The position numbers and the translations under genes were made by a program. The notes under the pieces are model-generated. The model searched no databases, was not told where the DNA came from, and worked only from the letters and a program-made list of their open reading frames with translations. Shown here in pieces: positions 33,408 through 41,207 of a stretch of 64,000 bases of DNA (positions are counted from its first letter, which is position 1; each line of letters begins with the position of its first letter). The DNA comes from CAVUAF01 sp963739375. GTDB lineage: Bacteria; Acidobacteriota; Terriglobia; Terriglobales; Acidobacteriaceae. The stretch spans positions 3,070 through 67,069 of the forward strand of contig CAVUAF010000005.1 in the NCBI GenBank assembly GCA_963739375.1. Reading direction: 5' to 3'.

Positions 33408-33967
33408 AGGCAGAGGATAGCGCTTTTTGGGGCGACGGCCAAACAGCAAACACGAAGGACACACAGGAATTGCCGAAGTGCGGAAGTGCCAAATTTTAGA
33501 TGTGGGGCTGCCGTGGCGGAGGCTGATGCCAGGACCCTGACGAGCGCGCGGGTGAGTCTCTCAACCGTCCTGCCGGACTGGAGACGCTCTGCAACTTCAC
33601 CCAGCGATGAATCGCTGGGCTGCCTTCAATCGCCCTTCGGGCGCGAGGCAAGCGAGAATCGAAGAAGAGTGCCGGCGACAGGCAGAGAAGCAGATCCCTC
33701 GCTCTGTCACCCATCAAGCCAAACCCGGGCTTGATGGGGACCCCGCGCGCTCGGGATGACAACCACAAGAGAGGGGGTAGGGATCCTTCGACTCGCGCTC
33801 AGTCGTGCGCCGTGGCGGACTTCCTCGCGCTCGCTCAGGATGACATTCCCCGGGTTGTCTTGCGGCGCGGTCGTTTCGCGAGTCAGGGCTGAAGCCCTGA
33901 CCTACCAAGCCGCGCCCTTACGAAAGCTCGGAGGGGCGGATGGGGGCGGAAGGTTTTGGAGAACCGC
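33408..33967. other. repeat-rich intergenic region
   Basis: No gene. It holds a gaattgccgaagtgcgg phrase repeat (33467-33493) and, at 33778-33846, an interrupted gatccttcgactcgcgctc...cgctcaggatgac unit, a class that also occurs at 34627-34728 and 13555-13586. Short tandem-like pieces such as agcccaaacccgggcttgat also appear. Confidence 0.5.
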
Positions 33968-34366
33968 TCAGCGGAGGAGTTGCCAGGCTTCGCGGTAGCG
34001 TTCGAAGAGGCCGTGGGTGACGGGCTGGCGGGGGAAGACGCAGATGGTCTTGCGTCCGGCGAGCACCCGGACCGGAATCAGGTACCAGGTGTCTTCCGGC
34101 ACGATGTAGGCGGCGACCAAGTCGATCTGCGCGGTGGTGTAGCCGGTGCGGTCGGCGGGGCGGAAGCACGAGACGTGGTAACCACGGCAGTGCACCACCG
34201 AAGCCGACTTGACCTGCACGCGGAGGAAACGCCGCGCGCGTCCCACCAGGAAGTCGAAGGGCTGGTTGTCGCCCCAAGGTTTGGCGACCACCAGGTTGCG
34301 GGAGGCCGCCGCCAGCAAGAAGCGGATTTCCGCCAGCTCGCCCCGGGCCTTCGGGGTCCAGGGCAT
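33968..34366 (-). CDS. orphan PD-(D/E)XK nuclease-like protein
   Basis: 132 residues. KARGELAEIRFLLAAASRNL supplies the N-terminal helix with Glu, and KPWGDNQPFDFLVGRARRFL with RVQVKSA gives the D...(E/Q)-x-K core. This fits the PDDEXK_5 family, first noticed in intron-encoded endonucleases and widespread in Acidobacteriota as stand-alone genes; Gln replaces the usual Glu of the E-x-K motif, which also happens in the family. Substrate unknown; no methylase or intron is adjacent. Confidence 0.65.
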   Translation of the reverse strand: MPWTPKARGELAEIRFLLAAASRNLVVAKPWGDNQPFDFLVGRARRFLRVQVKSASVVHCRGYHVSCFRPADRTGYTTAQIDLVAAYIVPEDTWYLIPVRVLAGRKTICVFPRQPVTHGLFERYREAWQLLR

Positions 34367-34533
34367 GATGCAAGGTCAGGATAGCATGGGTGTCAAGCAA
34401 GTGCTATAGCTCTGGGCTATTGCTGCCAGACCCTTGCGGGGAAGGAGGATGGGAGCGTTCGGGCGCACGTTTTCCACAGGCCGGGGAAGTGGTGGAAAAC
34501 GTCCGGCGGCGCGCGGGGCGGGGCCTCCAGGGC

Positions 34534-34564
34534 ATTGCCGGATTGCCGAAGTGCGGAATCGCCG
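34534..34564. repeat. short phrase repeat (attgccggattgccgaagtg type)
   Basis: Units of attgccg/attgccgaa/gtgcggaa in the gap between the PD-(D/E)XK gene and nrdR. Confidence 0.6.
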
Positions 34565-34626
34565 ACCTCATGGGGCGCAGGGCACTTGGGTGGAAAGTGG
34601 GCCAGCGGCAAAGGGGCGTCGGCGGA

Positions 34627-34728
34627 GTAGGGATCCTTCGACTCGCGCTCCCGCGCGGCGCGCGGTCGCGCTCGCTCAGGATGACGACCTTTTGCGCTCC
34701 CGCGCGGCGCGCGGTCAGGATGACGTTA
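34627..34728. repeat. gatccttcgactcgcgctc repeat unit with internal duplication
   Basis: A gatccttcgactcgcgctc...gctcaggatgacg unit; the piece gctcccgcgcggcgcgcggt followed by caggatgacg is present twice. It shares its outer parts with 33778-33846 and with the inverse-orientation unit at 13555. Confidence 0.7.
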
Positions 34729-34732
34729 CATT

Positions 34733-34829
34733 TCTGATTTGTGATTTGCGATTTGTGATTTAAGAACGGAAAGCAAGACAGGGCCCGCGCGCAGCATTAC
34801 AAATCACAAATCACAAATGGCAAATCACC
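34733..34829. repeat. inverted phrase repeat (gatttgtgatttgcgatttg / caaatcacaaatcacaaatg)
   Basis: Left arm 34735-34762 and right arm 34799-34829 are each made of three drifting gatttgt-like units and are complementary, so the gap can form a ~28-bp hairpin, just past the nrdR stop. Confidence 0.75.
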
Positions 34830-34836
34830 AATCCCC

Positions 34837-35322
34837 TCAACTCCGGCCCTTGCCGGACTTGGTGGCCGGGGAGGTATCGAGCAGGTCTTTCAGCTCGGCC
34901 ATGAATTCTTTCACGTCCTTGAAATCGAGATAGACGGAAGCGAAGCGGACGTAGGCGACCTTGTCGAGCTTCTTGAGCTCGTTCATGAGCAGTTCGCCGA
35001 GTTCGCGGGTGGTGCGCTCGCGTTCGGGAGAATCGATGACGAAGGACTCGGCCTGGTTGACGATCTGCTCCAGCTTGCCGATGGAGATGGGGCGCTTCTC
35101 GCAGGCGTGCATGAGGCCGTTGAGGACCTTCTGGCGCTCGAAGCGCTCGCGCCGGCCGTCCTTTTTCACCATCATGTAGGGGATTTCGTCGATGCGCTCA
35201 TAGGTGGTGAAGCGCTTCTCGCACTGCAAGCACTCGCGGCGGCGGCGGATGGATTCGCCTTCCTTGGACTCGCGCGAGTCCACCACCTTGTCGTTTTCAT
35301 GACCGCAGAAAGGACATTTCAC
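34837..35322 (-). CDS. nrdR: transcriptional regulator of ribonucleotide reductase genes
   Basis: 161 residues with GTG start at 35322; upstream in-frame codons belong to a phrase repeat. N-terminal zinc ribbon VKCPFCGHENDKVVDSRESK with the second pair CLQCEKRFTTYERIDE, then an ATP-cone (KKDGRRERFERQKVLNGLMH to FASVYLDFKDVKEFMAELKD). NrdR binds (d)ATP and represses nrd operons. Normal length (~150-160). Not next to nrd genes here. Confidence 0.95.
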   Translation of the reverse strand: MKCPFCGHENDKVVDSRESKEGESIRRRRECLQCEKRFTTYERIDEIPYMMVKKDGRRERFERQKVLNGLMHACEKRPISIGKLEQIVNQAESFVIDSPERERTTRELGELLMNELKKLDKVAYVRFASVYLDFKDVKEFMAELKDLLDTSPATKSGKGRS

Positions 35323-35403
35323 GGAAAGCCAGTTTCCAGTTTCAAGTTTCGAGTTTCCAGTCACGGCCAGGAACCCGGAACGGGAGACCGGGGAGTGATT
35401 CTA

Positions 35404-36480
35404 TCAGCCGCCCTCGGGATCGCGGGCGAGGGCGCGCTCGGCGGCCTGCTCGCTCGCCTGGCTCTCCTCGGAAAGGCGGCGCAGGGAGATGTGTTCGAAG
35501 CGGGCGAAGGCGAGGCCGGCGGGGACGACGGACATGAAGGTCACCAGCCAGAGCAGGATGCCGCAGGAGACGGCGAGTTCCGGGGCGTCGTCATAGCCAA
35601 AGGTCCGGCTGAGCACGGCGATGGTGGCCAGCTGCGAGCCGCCGCCCACCACCGGCAACTGGATGATGCCGCCGGCGACGCTGGCGCCCATTAAAAGGAT
35701 GACCTCGGGTAACTCGAGGTCGGGGAGGCCGGTGACGGCAGGGTAGGCGTGCGTGACCTCGCGGTAGGCGAAGGCGACCAGCATCCAGAGCCCCAGCGAG
35801 AGCAGGGAAAGTTCGACGAAGGAGACGGCGTCCTTCACCGTGTGCAAGCCGCCGCTAAGGGCACGGAGCTTCTCCTCGAGCGAGTCGGCGAAATTCTTCG
35901 CCAGCGGCCGCAGCCGCCGGCATATCCAGCCGACAATCGGCGGACCGTGGCGCGCGAGCGCCCAGAGCGCCACCGCGAAGCCGAGGAAGAGCGCCATCAG
36001 GCCATAGCCGGCAACGCGCCACTCGGGGTAATTCTCGCGCATCGAGGGGACGAGGAAGATGTCGATGCTGAGAATGACGGTGACGGCGCCGATGTCGAAG
36101 GCGCGCTCCACGAACCAAATCGCCACTTGCGAGGCGACGCTGAGGTTCTCCCGCTTGGCGATGAGGTAAGGGCGGATGAATTCGCCCGGACGTCCCAGCA
36201 GCGCCAGGCCGGTGAAGCCGACATATTGCGGGGAGATAAGGCCGCTCCAGGAGGCGTGCGGCGCACTGGGGCGGAGGAAGATTTTCCAGCGGACAGCGCG
36301 CAGGAAGTCGGCCAGGTAAATGCACAGGCAGCCGACGAGCACGTGCCAGTAGTTGAGGCCCTCGGTGCCTTCCTTGAACTTGGCCCAGTCGAAGCGGCGC
36401 ACGGTGCGGAACTGGAGATAGACGAGGATCGCCAGGACCACCAGCACGACGGCAATGATCAGCGTCCGTTTCCTGGTCAT
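35404..36480 (-). CDS. UPF0104/lysylphosphatidylglycerol synthase-type TM protein
   Basis: 358 residues from MTRKRTLIIAVVLVVLAILV, about eight membrane segments. The conserved stretch RAVRWKIFLRPSAPHASWSG, GRPGEFIRPYLIAKRENLSV and FVERAFDIG are the hallmarks of the family that includes the flippase half of MprF. No synthase (GNAT-like) domain is attached, so it is a flippase-only member, with lipid substrate unknown. The open frame runs far upstream of the ATG, but with no homology. Confidence 0.85.
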   Translation of the reverse strand: MTRKRTLIIAVVLVVLAILVYLQFRTVRRFDWAKFKEGTEGLNYWHVLVGCLCIYLADFLRAVRWKIFLRPSAPHASWSGLISPQYVGFTGLALLGRPGEFIRPYLIAKRENLSVASQVAIWFVERAFDIGAVTVILSIDIFLVPSMRENYPEWRVAGYGLMALFLGFAVALWALARHGPPIVGWICRRLRPLAKNFADSLEEKLRALSGGLHTVKDAVSFVELSLLSLGLWMLVAFAYREVTHAYPAVTGLPDLELPEVILLMGASVAGGIIQLPVVGGGSQLATIAVLSRTFGYDDAPELAVSCGILLWLVTFMSVVPAGLAFARFEHISLRRLSEESQASEQAAERALARDPEGG

Positions 36481-36630
36481 ACACCGCCTCGGGGAGTGGA
36501 GGGGAGAGAGAGCAACGACCAAACTAAATGAGCGGGCGGCGGCGGTCAACGCGAGTCGTGGGAGGGGGCAGTGGTCAGAGTGGCCGGCTTCGACTACGAT
36601 TCCGCCGGGTGGGCGTGAGAAGGAGGCATC

Positions 36631-37113
36631 ATGCCCAAGAAGACCGTCTGGAGAAGCCTCGGCCTGGCAGGAGTGTTGATGGCGGTGGGCTGCAGTTCTG
36701 CGCCGCCGCCGGCAGCGAAAGCGTCCACGCCAACCGCCGCCACAACGACCAGCTTGGCTGCGGCAACAGCGAGCCGCGAAACCCACTATCCACGAATCGC
36801 CAAAGTGGAGAAGGTCGCGGCCGTGAAGGAGGTGCGAGCCCCCGCCGGCCAGGAGCTCTGGGTGGTGTACTTTGAGACGCCGCTCGCGCTGCCCGCCGAC
36901 AAAGATCTGGCCCAGACCTTCCTGGTGGACGCCAAAGGGCGAAAGCGCCGGTCGATGGCGATGCTCAGGACGGTGCTGCAGCGTCCCGCGAAGGATCCCG
37001 GGTTTGTGACCCTGGAGTTTCAGCTGGTGGGGCTGGCCTGGACGTTGCCCAAGGGCACGACGCCGCAGTTCTTCCAGTTCGCGCAGGAGGCGCCGGTGAA
37101 GTTGCCGCTGTAA
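36631..37113 (+). CDS. lipoprotein of unknown function
   Basis: 160 residues. The signal peptide with lipobox AVGC (Cys at 21) is followed by an Ala/Thr/Ser-rich linker to about residue 50 and a ~110-residue beta-type domain (VRAPAGQELWVVYFETPLAL, FVTLEFQLVGLAWTLPKGTT). No family recognised. GGAGG lies just before the start. Confidence 0.65.
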   Translation: MPKKTVWRSLGLAGVLMAVGCSSAPPPAAKASTPTAATTTSLAAATASRETHYPRIAKVEKVAAVKEVRAPAGQELWVVYFETPLALPADKDLAQTFLVDAKGRKRRSMAMLRTVLQRPAKDPGFVTLEFQLVGLAWTLPKGTTPQFFQFAQEAPVKLPL

Positions 37114-37259
37114 CGACCGGCGAGATGCAACGGCAGGCGAAGCCATCCGAGGTGTGACCAGCATCACACCCCGCCTCACCCGGGGTGCATATAATCAACA
37201 GGCGATGGGGTTGGAACGGGCCGCCTCCGCGGCTCCGGTGAGTGGTCCCAGAATCCACG

Positions 37260-38072
37260 ATGCCGATTGTGTGGCTAAGAATCGCGCTGGTGCTGTACGG
37301 AGTGGGGCTGGTGTATGCGCTGCTGGCGCTGGGGCGCCGCGGACAGTTTCTGGCGCGCTTCGTGGTGAGCGCGGTGCAGTTGGGCGCGGTGTTCCAGCTG
37401 GTGTCGCTGGTGGAGGGGGCGCGGCAGGCGGGGCGGCTGACGCCGGCCAGCATCCATGACCTGGAATCGATGATGGCCTTCCTGATCATGGTCTTCTTCC
37501 TGGCGGTGTATGCGCGTTACCGGACGCTCTCGCCGGGCATTTTCTGTTTTCCCGTCATCTTCTTATTGATCTTCGCGGCGGCCCTGGGGAAGCAGCCGCC
37601 GCAGTTCACCTCGCCGCTGCTGCGCAAGCCGTGGATCGCGCTGCACATCACGCTGATCCTCTCCGGGTACGCGGCGCTGTTCTTCAGCTTCACAGCCAGC
37701 ATCCTTTACCTGCTGCAGGAGCGCGGGTTGAAGTCGAAGCAGGCGGGCGCAGTGTCGTGGCTGCCGGCGCTGGAGGTGATTGACGAGATCGGGTACAAGT
37801 CGCTGCTGCTAGGCTTCCCGTTCATGACCTTCGGGCTGATCGCGGGGTCGGCGATCGCGCAGGCGGAGTTTGGAGCGACGTTTTTCCTCGATCCCAAGGT
37901 GCTGCTCTCGCTGCTGATGTGGGCGGTGTACATGGTGATGCTGTACACGCGCTGGCACGCGGGATGGCGCGGACGGCGCGCCGCATTCCTGTCGGCGGCG
38001 GTGTTTCTGGCGGCAATCGGGGCCTGGGCGGCGAACTACTTCAGCGGCGTCCACAGGTTTATTGCGCCATGA
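37260..38072 (+). CDS. HemX/CcsA-like cytochrome assembly membrane protein
   Basis: About 270 residues, eight membrane segments. IALHITLILSGYAALFFSFT and the flanking helices match the cytochrome c assembly (CcsA/CcmC/HemX) fold, with the conserved His in HITLILSGYA. A second conserved tract reads LEVIDEIGYKSLLLGFPFMT. HemX-type proteins sit next to hemA in many bacteria and affect HemA abundance. Here the stop overlaps the hemA start by 4 bp (ATGA), so the two are coupled. The tryptophan-rich WWD haem loop of true CcsA is not seen, favouring HemX over CcsA. A GTG at 37242 would add six residues. Confidence 0.8.
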   Translation: MPIVWLRIALVLYGVGLVYALLALGRRGQFLARFVVSAVQLGAVFQLVSLVEGARQAGRLTPASIHDLESMMAFLIMVFFLAVYARYRTLSPGIFCFPVIFLLIFAAALGKQPPQFTSPLLRKPWIALHITLILSGYAALFFSFTASILYLLQERGLKSKQAGAVSWLPALEVIDEIGYKSLLLGFPFMTFGLIAGSAIAQAEFGATFFLDPKVLLSLLMWAVYMVMLYTRWHAGWRGRRAAFLSAAVFLAAIGAWAANYFSGVHRFIAP

Positions 38073-39400
38073 AATTCATGCTCATCGGCGTGAACCACAA
38101 GACCGCCCCGGTGGAGGTGCGGGAGCGCTTCGCTATCCCTGAGTCGCAGCTGCCCGAGGCGATGCGGCGGCTGGCGCAGTTTCCGGGGATCGAGGAAGGG
38201 CTGATCGTCTCGACCTGCAACCGGGTGGAGTTCCTGGCGCGGACGCGCAACGGCTCGGCGGACCTGCACGGCTTCCTCCAGGAACTGCTGGCGACCGAGG
38301 TGGAGCCGCTGCGGCCGCACCTCTACGAGAAGGAAGACGACGAGGCGGTGCGGCACCTGTTCCGGGTGGCGTCGAGCCTGGATTCGATGGTGGTGGGCGA
38401 GCCGCAGATTCTGGGGCAGGTGAAGGAAGCGTACGCGGTAGCGCGCGCCGTGGGCGCGGTGCACTCACAACTGGACGCGCTGGTTACGCGCGCCTTCGGG
38501 GTGGCGAAACGGGTGCGCACGGAGACGGCGATTGGGGGGGCGGCGGTTTCGGTGGCGTCGGTGGCGGTGGAGCTGGCGGAGAAGATTTTCGGGTCGCTGC
38601 AGGGCAAGACGGTGCTGCTGGTGGGCGCGGGCAAGATGAGCGAGCTGGCGGCGCGGCACCTGGTGCGGCACGGGGCCAACCGCATCCTGGTGACCAACCG
38701 CACCAACGAGCGCGCGGTGGAATTTGCGCGGCGGTTCAACGGGGAAGTGGTGGCGTACGACAAGCTCTATGACCAGGCGGACCGCGCCGACATCGTGATC
38801 AGCTCGACGGGCGCGCCGGTGGCCATCTTCAAGCGCGAGCACGCGGAGCGCTTCATGGCGCGGCGCAAGAACCGCCCCATGTTCTTCATCGACATTGCGG
38901 TGCCGCGCGACGTCGACGCCGCGGTCAACAAGCTGGACGGGGTCTTCGTTTACGACATCGACGACCTGCAGCAGGTGGCCGCCAGCCACGCCGCCAACCG
39001 GCAACGCGAGGCGCAGAAGGCGGAGCAGATCATCGAGGCCGAGGTACAGCGCTTCCAGTCGCGGCTGCAATCGCTGGAAGTGGTGCCCACCATCGTTTCC
39101 CTGCAAGAGCACCTGGAGAACATCCGCCAGGCGGAAATTGACCGCGTCCGCGGACGACTGGGGCAGCTCTCGCCGGAGCAGGAACTGGCCATCGAGGCGG
39201 CGACGCGCGGCATGATCAACAAGATCCTGCACACGCCGATCACCACGCTGAAGTCGGCGGCGCGCGACCCGCAGGCGAACACGGTGATTGACCTGATCCG
39301 CCGCCTTTTCAACCTGCGCGACCACAGCGGCGGCGACGAGCCGCAAGACGGCGCCGCGAACCCCGACTCCCCACCCAGCCAGGGCCCGGCGGAGCGCTGA
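38069..39400 (+). CDS. hemA: glutamyl-tRNA reductase
   Basis: 443 residues from MKFMLIGVNHKTAPVEVRER. First committed step of C5-pathway tetrapyrrole synthesis. Catalytic Cys in VSTCNRVEF, glutamyl-recognition GEPQILGQVKEAYA, NADPH fold VLLVGAGKMSELAARHL, VTNRTNERA and DIVISSTGAP, and dimerisation helix LQEHLENIRQAEIDRVRGRL to MINKILHTPITTLK. The C-terminal tail is Asp/Pro-rich and variable. It overlaps HemX upstream (4 bp) and hemC downstream (1 bp), so all three are one operon. Confidence 0.97.
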   Translation: MKFMLIGVNHKTAPVEVRERFAIPESQLPEAMRRLAQFPGIEEGLIVSTCNRVEFLARTRNGSADLHGFLQELLATEVEPLRPHLYEKEDDEAVRHLFRVASSLDSMVVGEPQILGQVKEAYAVARAVGAVHSQLDALVTRAFGVAKRVRTETAIGGAAVSVASVAVELAEKIFGSLQGKTVLLVGAGKMSELAARHLVRHGANRILVTNRTNERAVEFARRFNGEVVAYDKLYDQADRADIVISSTGAPVAIFKREHAERFMARRKNRPMFFIDIAVPRDVDAAVNKLDGVFVYDIDDLQQVAASHAANRQREAQKAEQIIEAEVQRFQSRLQSLEVVPTIVSLQEHLENIRQAEIDRVRGRLGQLSPEQELAIEAATRGMINKILHTPITTLKSAARDPQANTVIDLIRRLFNLRDHSGGDEPQDGAANPDSPPSQGPAER

Positions 39401-40341
39401 TGGCGCGGCTGCGCATCGGTTCCCGCGGCTCGCCGCTGGCCCTCTGGCAGGCGAACCACATCGCCACGCTACTCGGGGAACGCGGGCACGAAGTCGGCAT
39501 CGAAATCATCAAGACCACCGGCGATAAGATCCTGGACGTGGCGCTCGCGCGCGTCGGGACCAAGGGGATGTTCACCAAGGAGATCGAGGAAGCGCTGGCG
39601 GCGGGGCGCGCCGATCTCGCGGTACACAGCCTGAAAGACCTGCCCACGGAGCTGCCCGCGGGGTTCGAGCTGGCGGCGGTGACGCAGCGCGAAGACCCGC
39701 GCGACGTTTTCCTGTCCACGCAGTATGCAACGCCGGCGGCGCTGCCACTGGGAGCGCGCGTCGGTACCAGCAGCCTGCGGCGGCAGGCGCAGCTCAAGCA
39801 CCTGCGTCCCGACCTGGAGGTCATCCCGCTGCGGGGGAACGTGGACACGCGGCTGCGCAAGCTGCTGGCCGGAGAGTTTGACGCTATCCTGCTGGCGGCT
39901 GCCGGGCTGAACCGCCTGGGGCTGACGGGGGCGCAGCGGCATCCGCTGGCGGTGGAACTGATGTGTCCGGCGGCGGGGCAGGGCGCGCTGGGAATCGAGA
40001 TTCGCGCCGGCGATGCGGCGGTGCGGGAGCACGTCGCGTTCCTCGACGATGCCGCGACGCGGGCGGCGACGGGGTGTGAACGCGCTGCCCTCGAGGAGCT
40101 GGGAGGCGGGTGCCAGGTTCCGATTGGCGCCCACGCGCGGCAGCGCGACGCGCGCCTGGAACTCACGGTGGTGGTGGCGCGGCCTGATGGCTCGGAGCTG
40201 TTGCGCGAAACGCGCCTGGGGGACGAGCCGCGGGCGCTGGGTCGCGAGGTGGCGGAGGCGCTGCTGGGACGCGGCGCGCGGAGAATACTAAATGCAGTTT
40301 CTAGTTTCGAGTTTCGAGTTGGGAAAATTGGCGTGCGATAG
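39400..40341 (+). CDS. hemC: hydroxymethylbilane synthase
   Basis: 313 residues from MARLRIGSRGSPLALWQANH. Polymerises four porphobilinogens. Landmarks: GTKGMFTKEIEEALAAGRAD, AVHSLKDLPTELPAGFELAA (catalytic Asp region DPRDVFLS), GTSSLRRQAQL, LRGNVDTRLRKL and the dipyrromethane-anchor Cys in ERAALEELGGGCQVPIGAHA. The last ~15 residues (SSFEFRVGKIGVR) are encoded by an intergenic phrase repeat that has grown into the gene end. Start overlaps the hemA stop (TGATG). Confidence 0.96.
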   Translation: MARLRIGSRGSPLALWQANHIATLLGERGHEVGIEIIKTTGDKILDVALARVGTKGMFTKEIEEALAAGRADLAVHSLKDLPTELPAGFELAAVTQREDPRDVFLSTQYATPAALPLGARVGTSSLRRQAQLKHLRPDLEVIPLRGNVDTRLRKLLAGEFDAILLAAAGLNRLGLTGAQRHPLAVELMCPAAGQGALGIEIRAGDAAVREHVAFLDDAATRAATGCERAALEELGGGCQVPIGAHARQRDARLELTVVVARPDGSELLRETRLGDEPRALGREVAEALLGRGARRILNAVSSFEFRVGKIGVR

Positions 40342-40395
40342 GTTTCGTCGCGAAACCCGGAACGCGAAACACGAAACACGAAAGCTACCCACAAC
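40292..40395. repeat. short phrase repeat with inverted copies (agtttcgagtttcgag / cgaaacacgaaacacgaaag)
   Basis: Left part tttctagtttcgagtttcga and right part gcgaaacacgaaacacgaaa are complementary and separated by a gtcgcgaaacccggaacgcg middle. Its left end encodes the C-terminal tail of HemC; it lies between hemC and hemD. Confidence 0.75.
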
Positions 40396-40422
40396 TATCG
40401 ACTCGAATCGAGAGAGTTCTTC

Positions 40423-41207
40423 ATGTCACAGGCCAAGAAGCCGCTTGCTGGTCGCCGCGTCCTGATCACGCGTGCGCGCCGGCAGGCGGGAGAGCTGGCG
40501 GCGGCGTTGCGGGCACAGGGCGCGACCGTGATCGAGATTCCGGCAATCGAGATCCGGCCGCCGCGTTCCTACCGGCCGCTGGATGCGGCGCTGCGGCGGC
40601 TGGCGGAATATGACTGGCTGGTCCTGACCAGCGTCAACGGGGTGGAAGCGCTGCTGGGGCGCATGCAGAAGCTGCGGGTGCGCCGCGAAGCCTTGCGGGG
40701 CGTGCGGATTGCGGCCATTGGGCCGGCGACGGCGCGGGTCATGGGGAGCAGGGGCTTCGCGTGGCGGTGGTGCCGGAAGAGTACATCGCGGAGTCGGTGG
40801 TGGCGTCGCTGCGGGCGCGCGTGCGGGGGAAGCGGGTGTTGCTGGCGCGGGCGCGGGTGGCGCGCGACGTGATTCCGCGCGAGCTGCGGCGGCTGGGGGC
40901 GCAGGTGGACGTGGTCGAGGCCTACCAGACGGTGGCGCCGGCGGGGTCGGCGGCGCGCGTGCGGCGAGTGCTGGCGTCAGCGCGCCTGCGGCCGCACGCC
41001 ATCACCTTCACCAGCTCGTCCACCGCGCGCAACTTCGTGCGGCTGCTGGGACGGGGACGCAAGCTGCTCGACGGCATCGCGCTGGCCTCGATTGGTCGGG
41101 TGACGTCAGCGACGTTGCGGGAGTTGGGATTGCGCGCCGACGTAGAAGCGCGCGAATACACCATGGCGGGGCTGGTGCGGGCGCTGGGCAAGCATTTTGC
41201 GCCTTAG
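40423..41207 (+). CDS. hemD: uroporphyrinogen-III synthase, one frameshift
   Basis: From MSQAKKPLAGRRVLITRARR; VIEIPAIEIRPPRSYRPLDA, DWLVLTSVNGVEALL and GVRIAAIGPATARVM are in the first frame. After one lost base near 40755 the second frame gives VAVVPEEYIAESVVASLRAR, VLLARARVARDVIPRELRRL, DVVEAYQTV, ITFTSSSTARNFVRLLG and LASIGRVTSATLRELGL. About 260 residues if restored, normal for HemD. Fourth gene of the HemX-hemA-hemC-hemD order. Ends 4 bp into the convergent kelch gene. Confidence 0.85.

Noticed and set aside
33408..34836. CRISPR array
   Set aside because: Repeats are short drifting words without regular spacers, and no cas genes are near.
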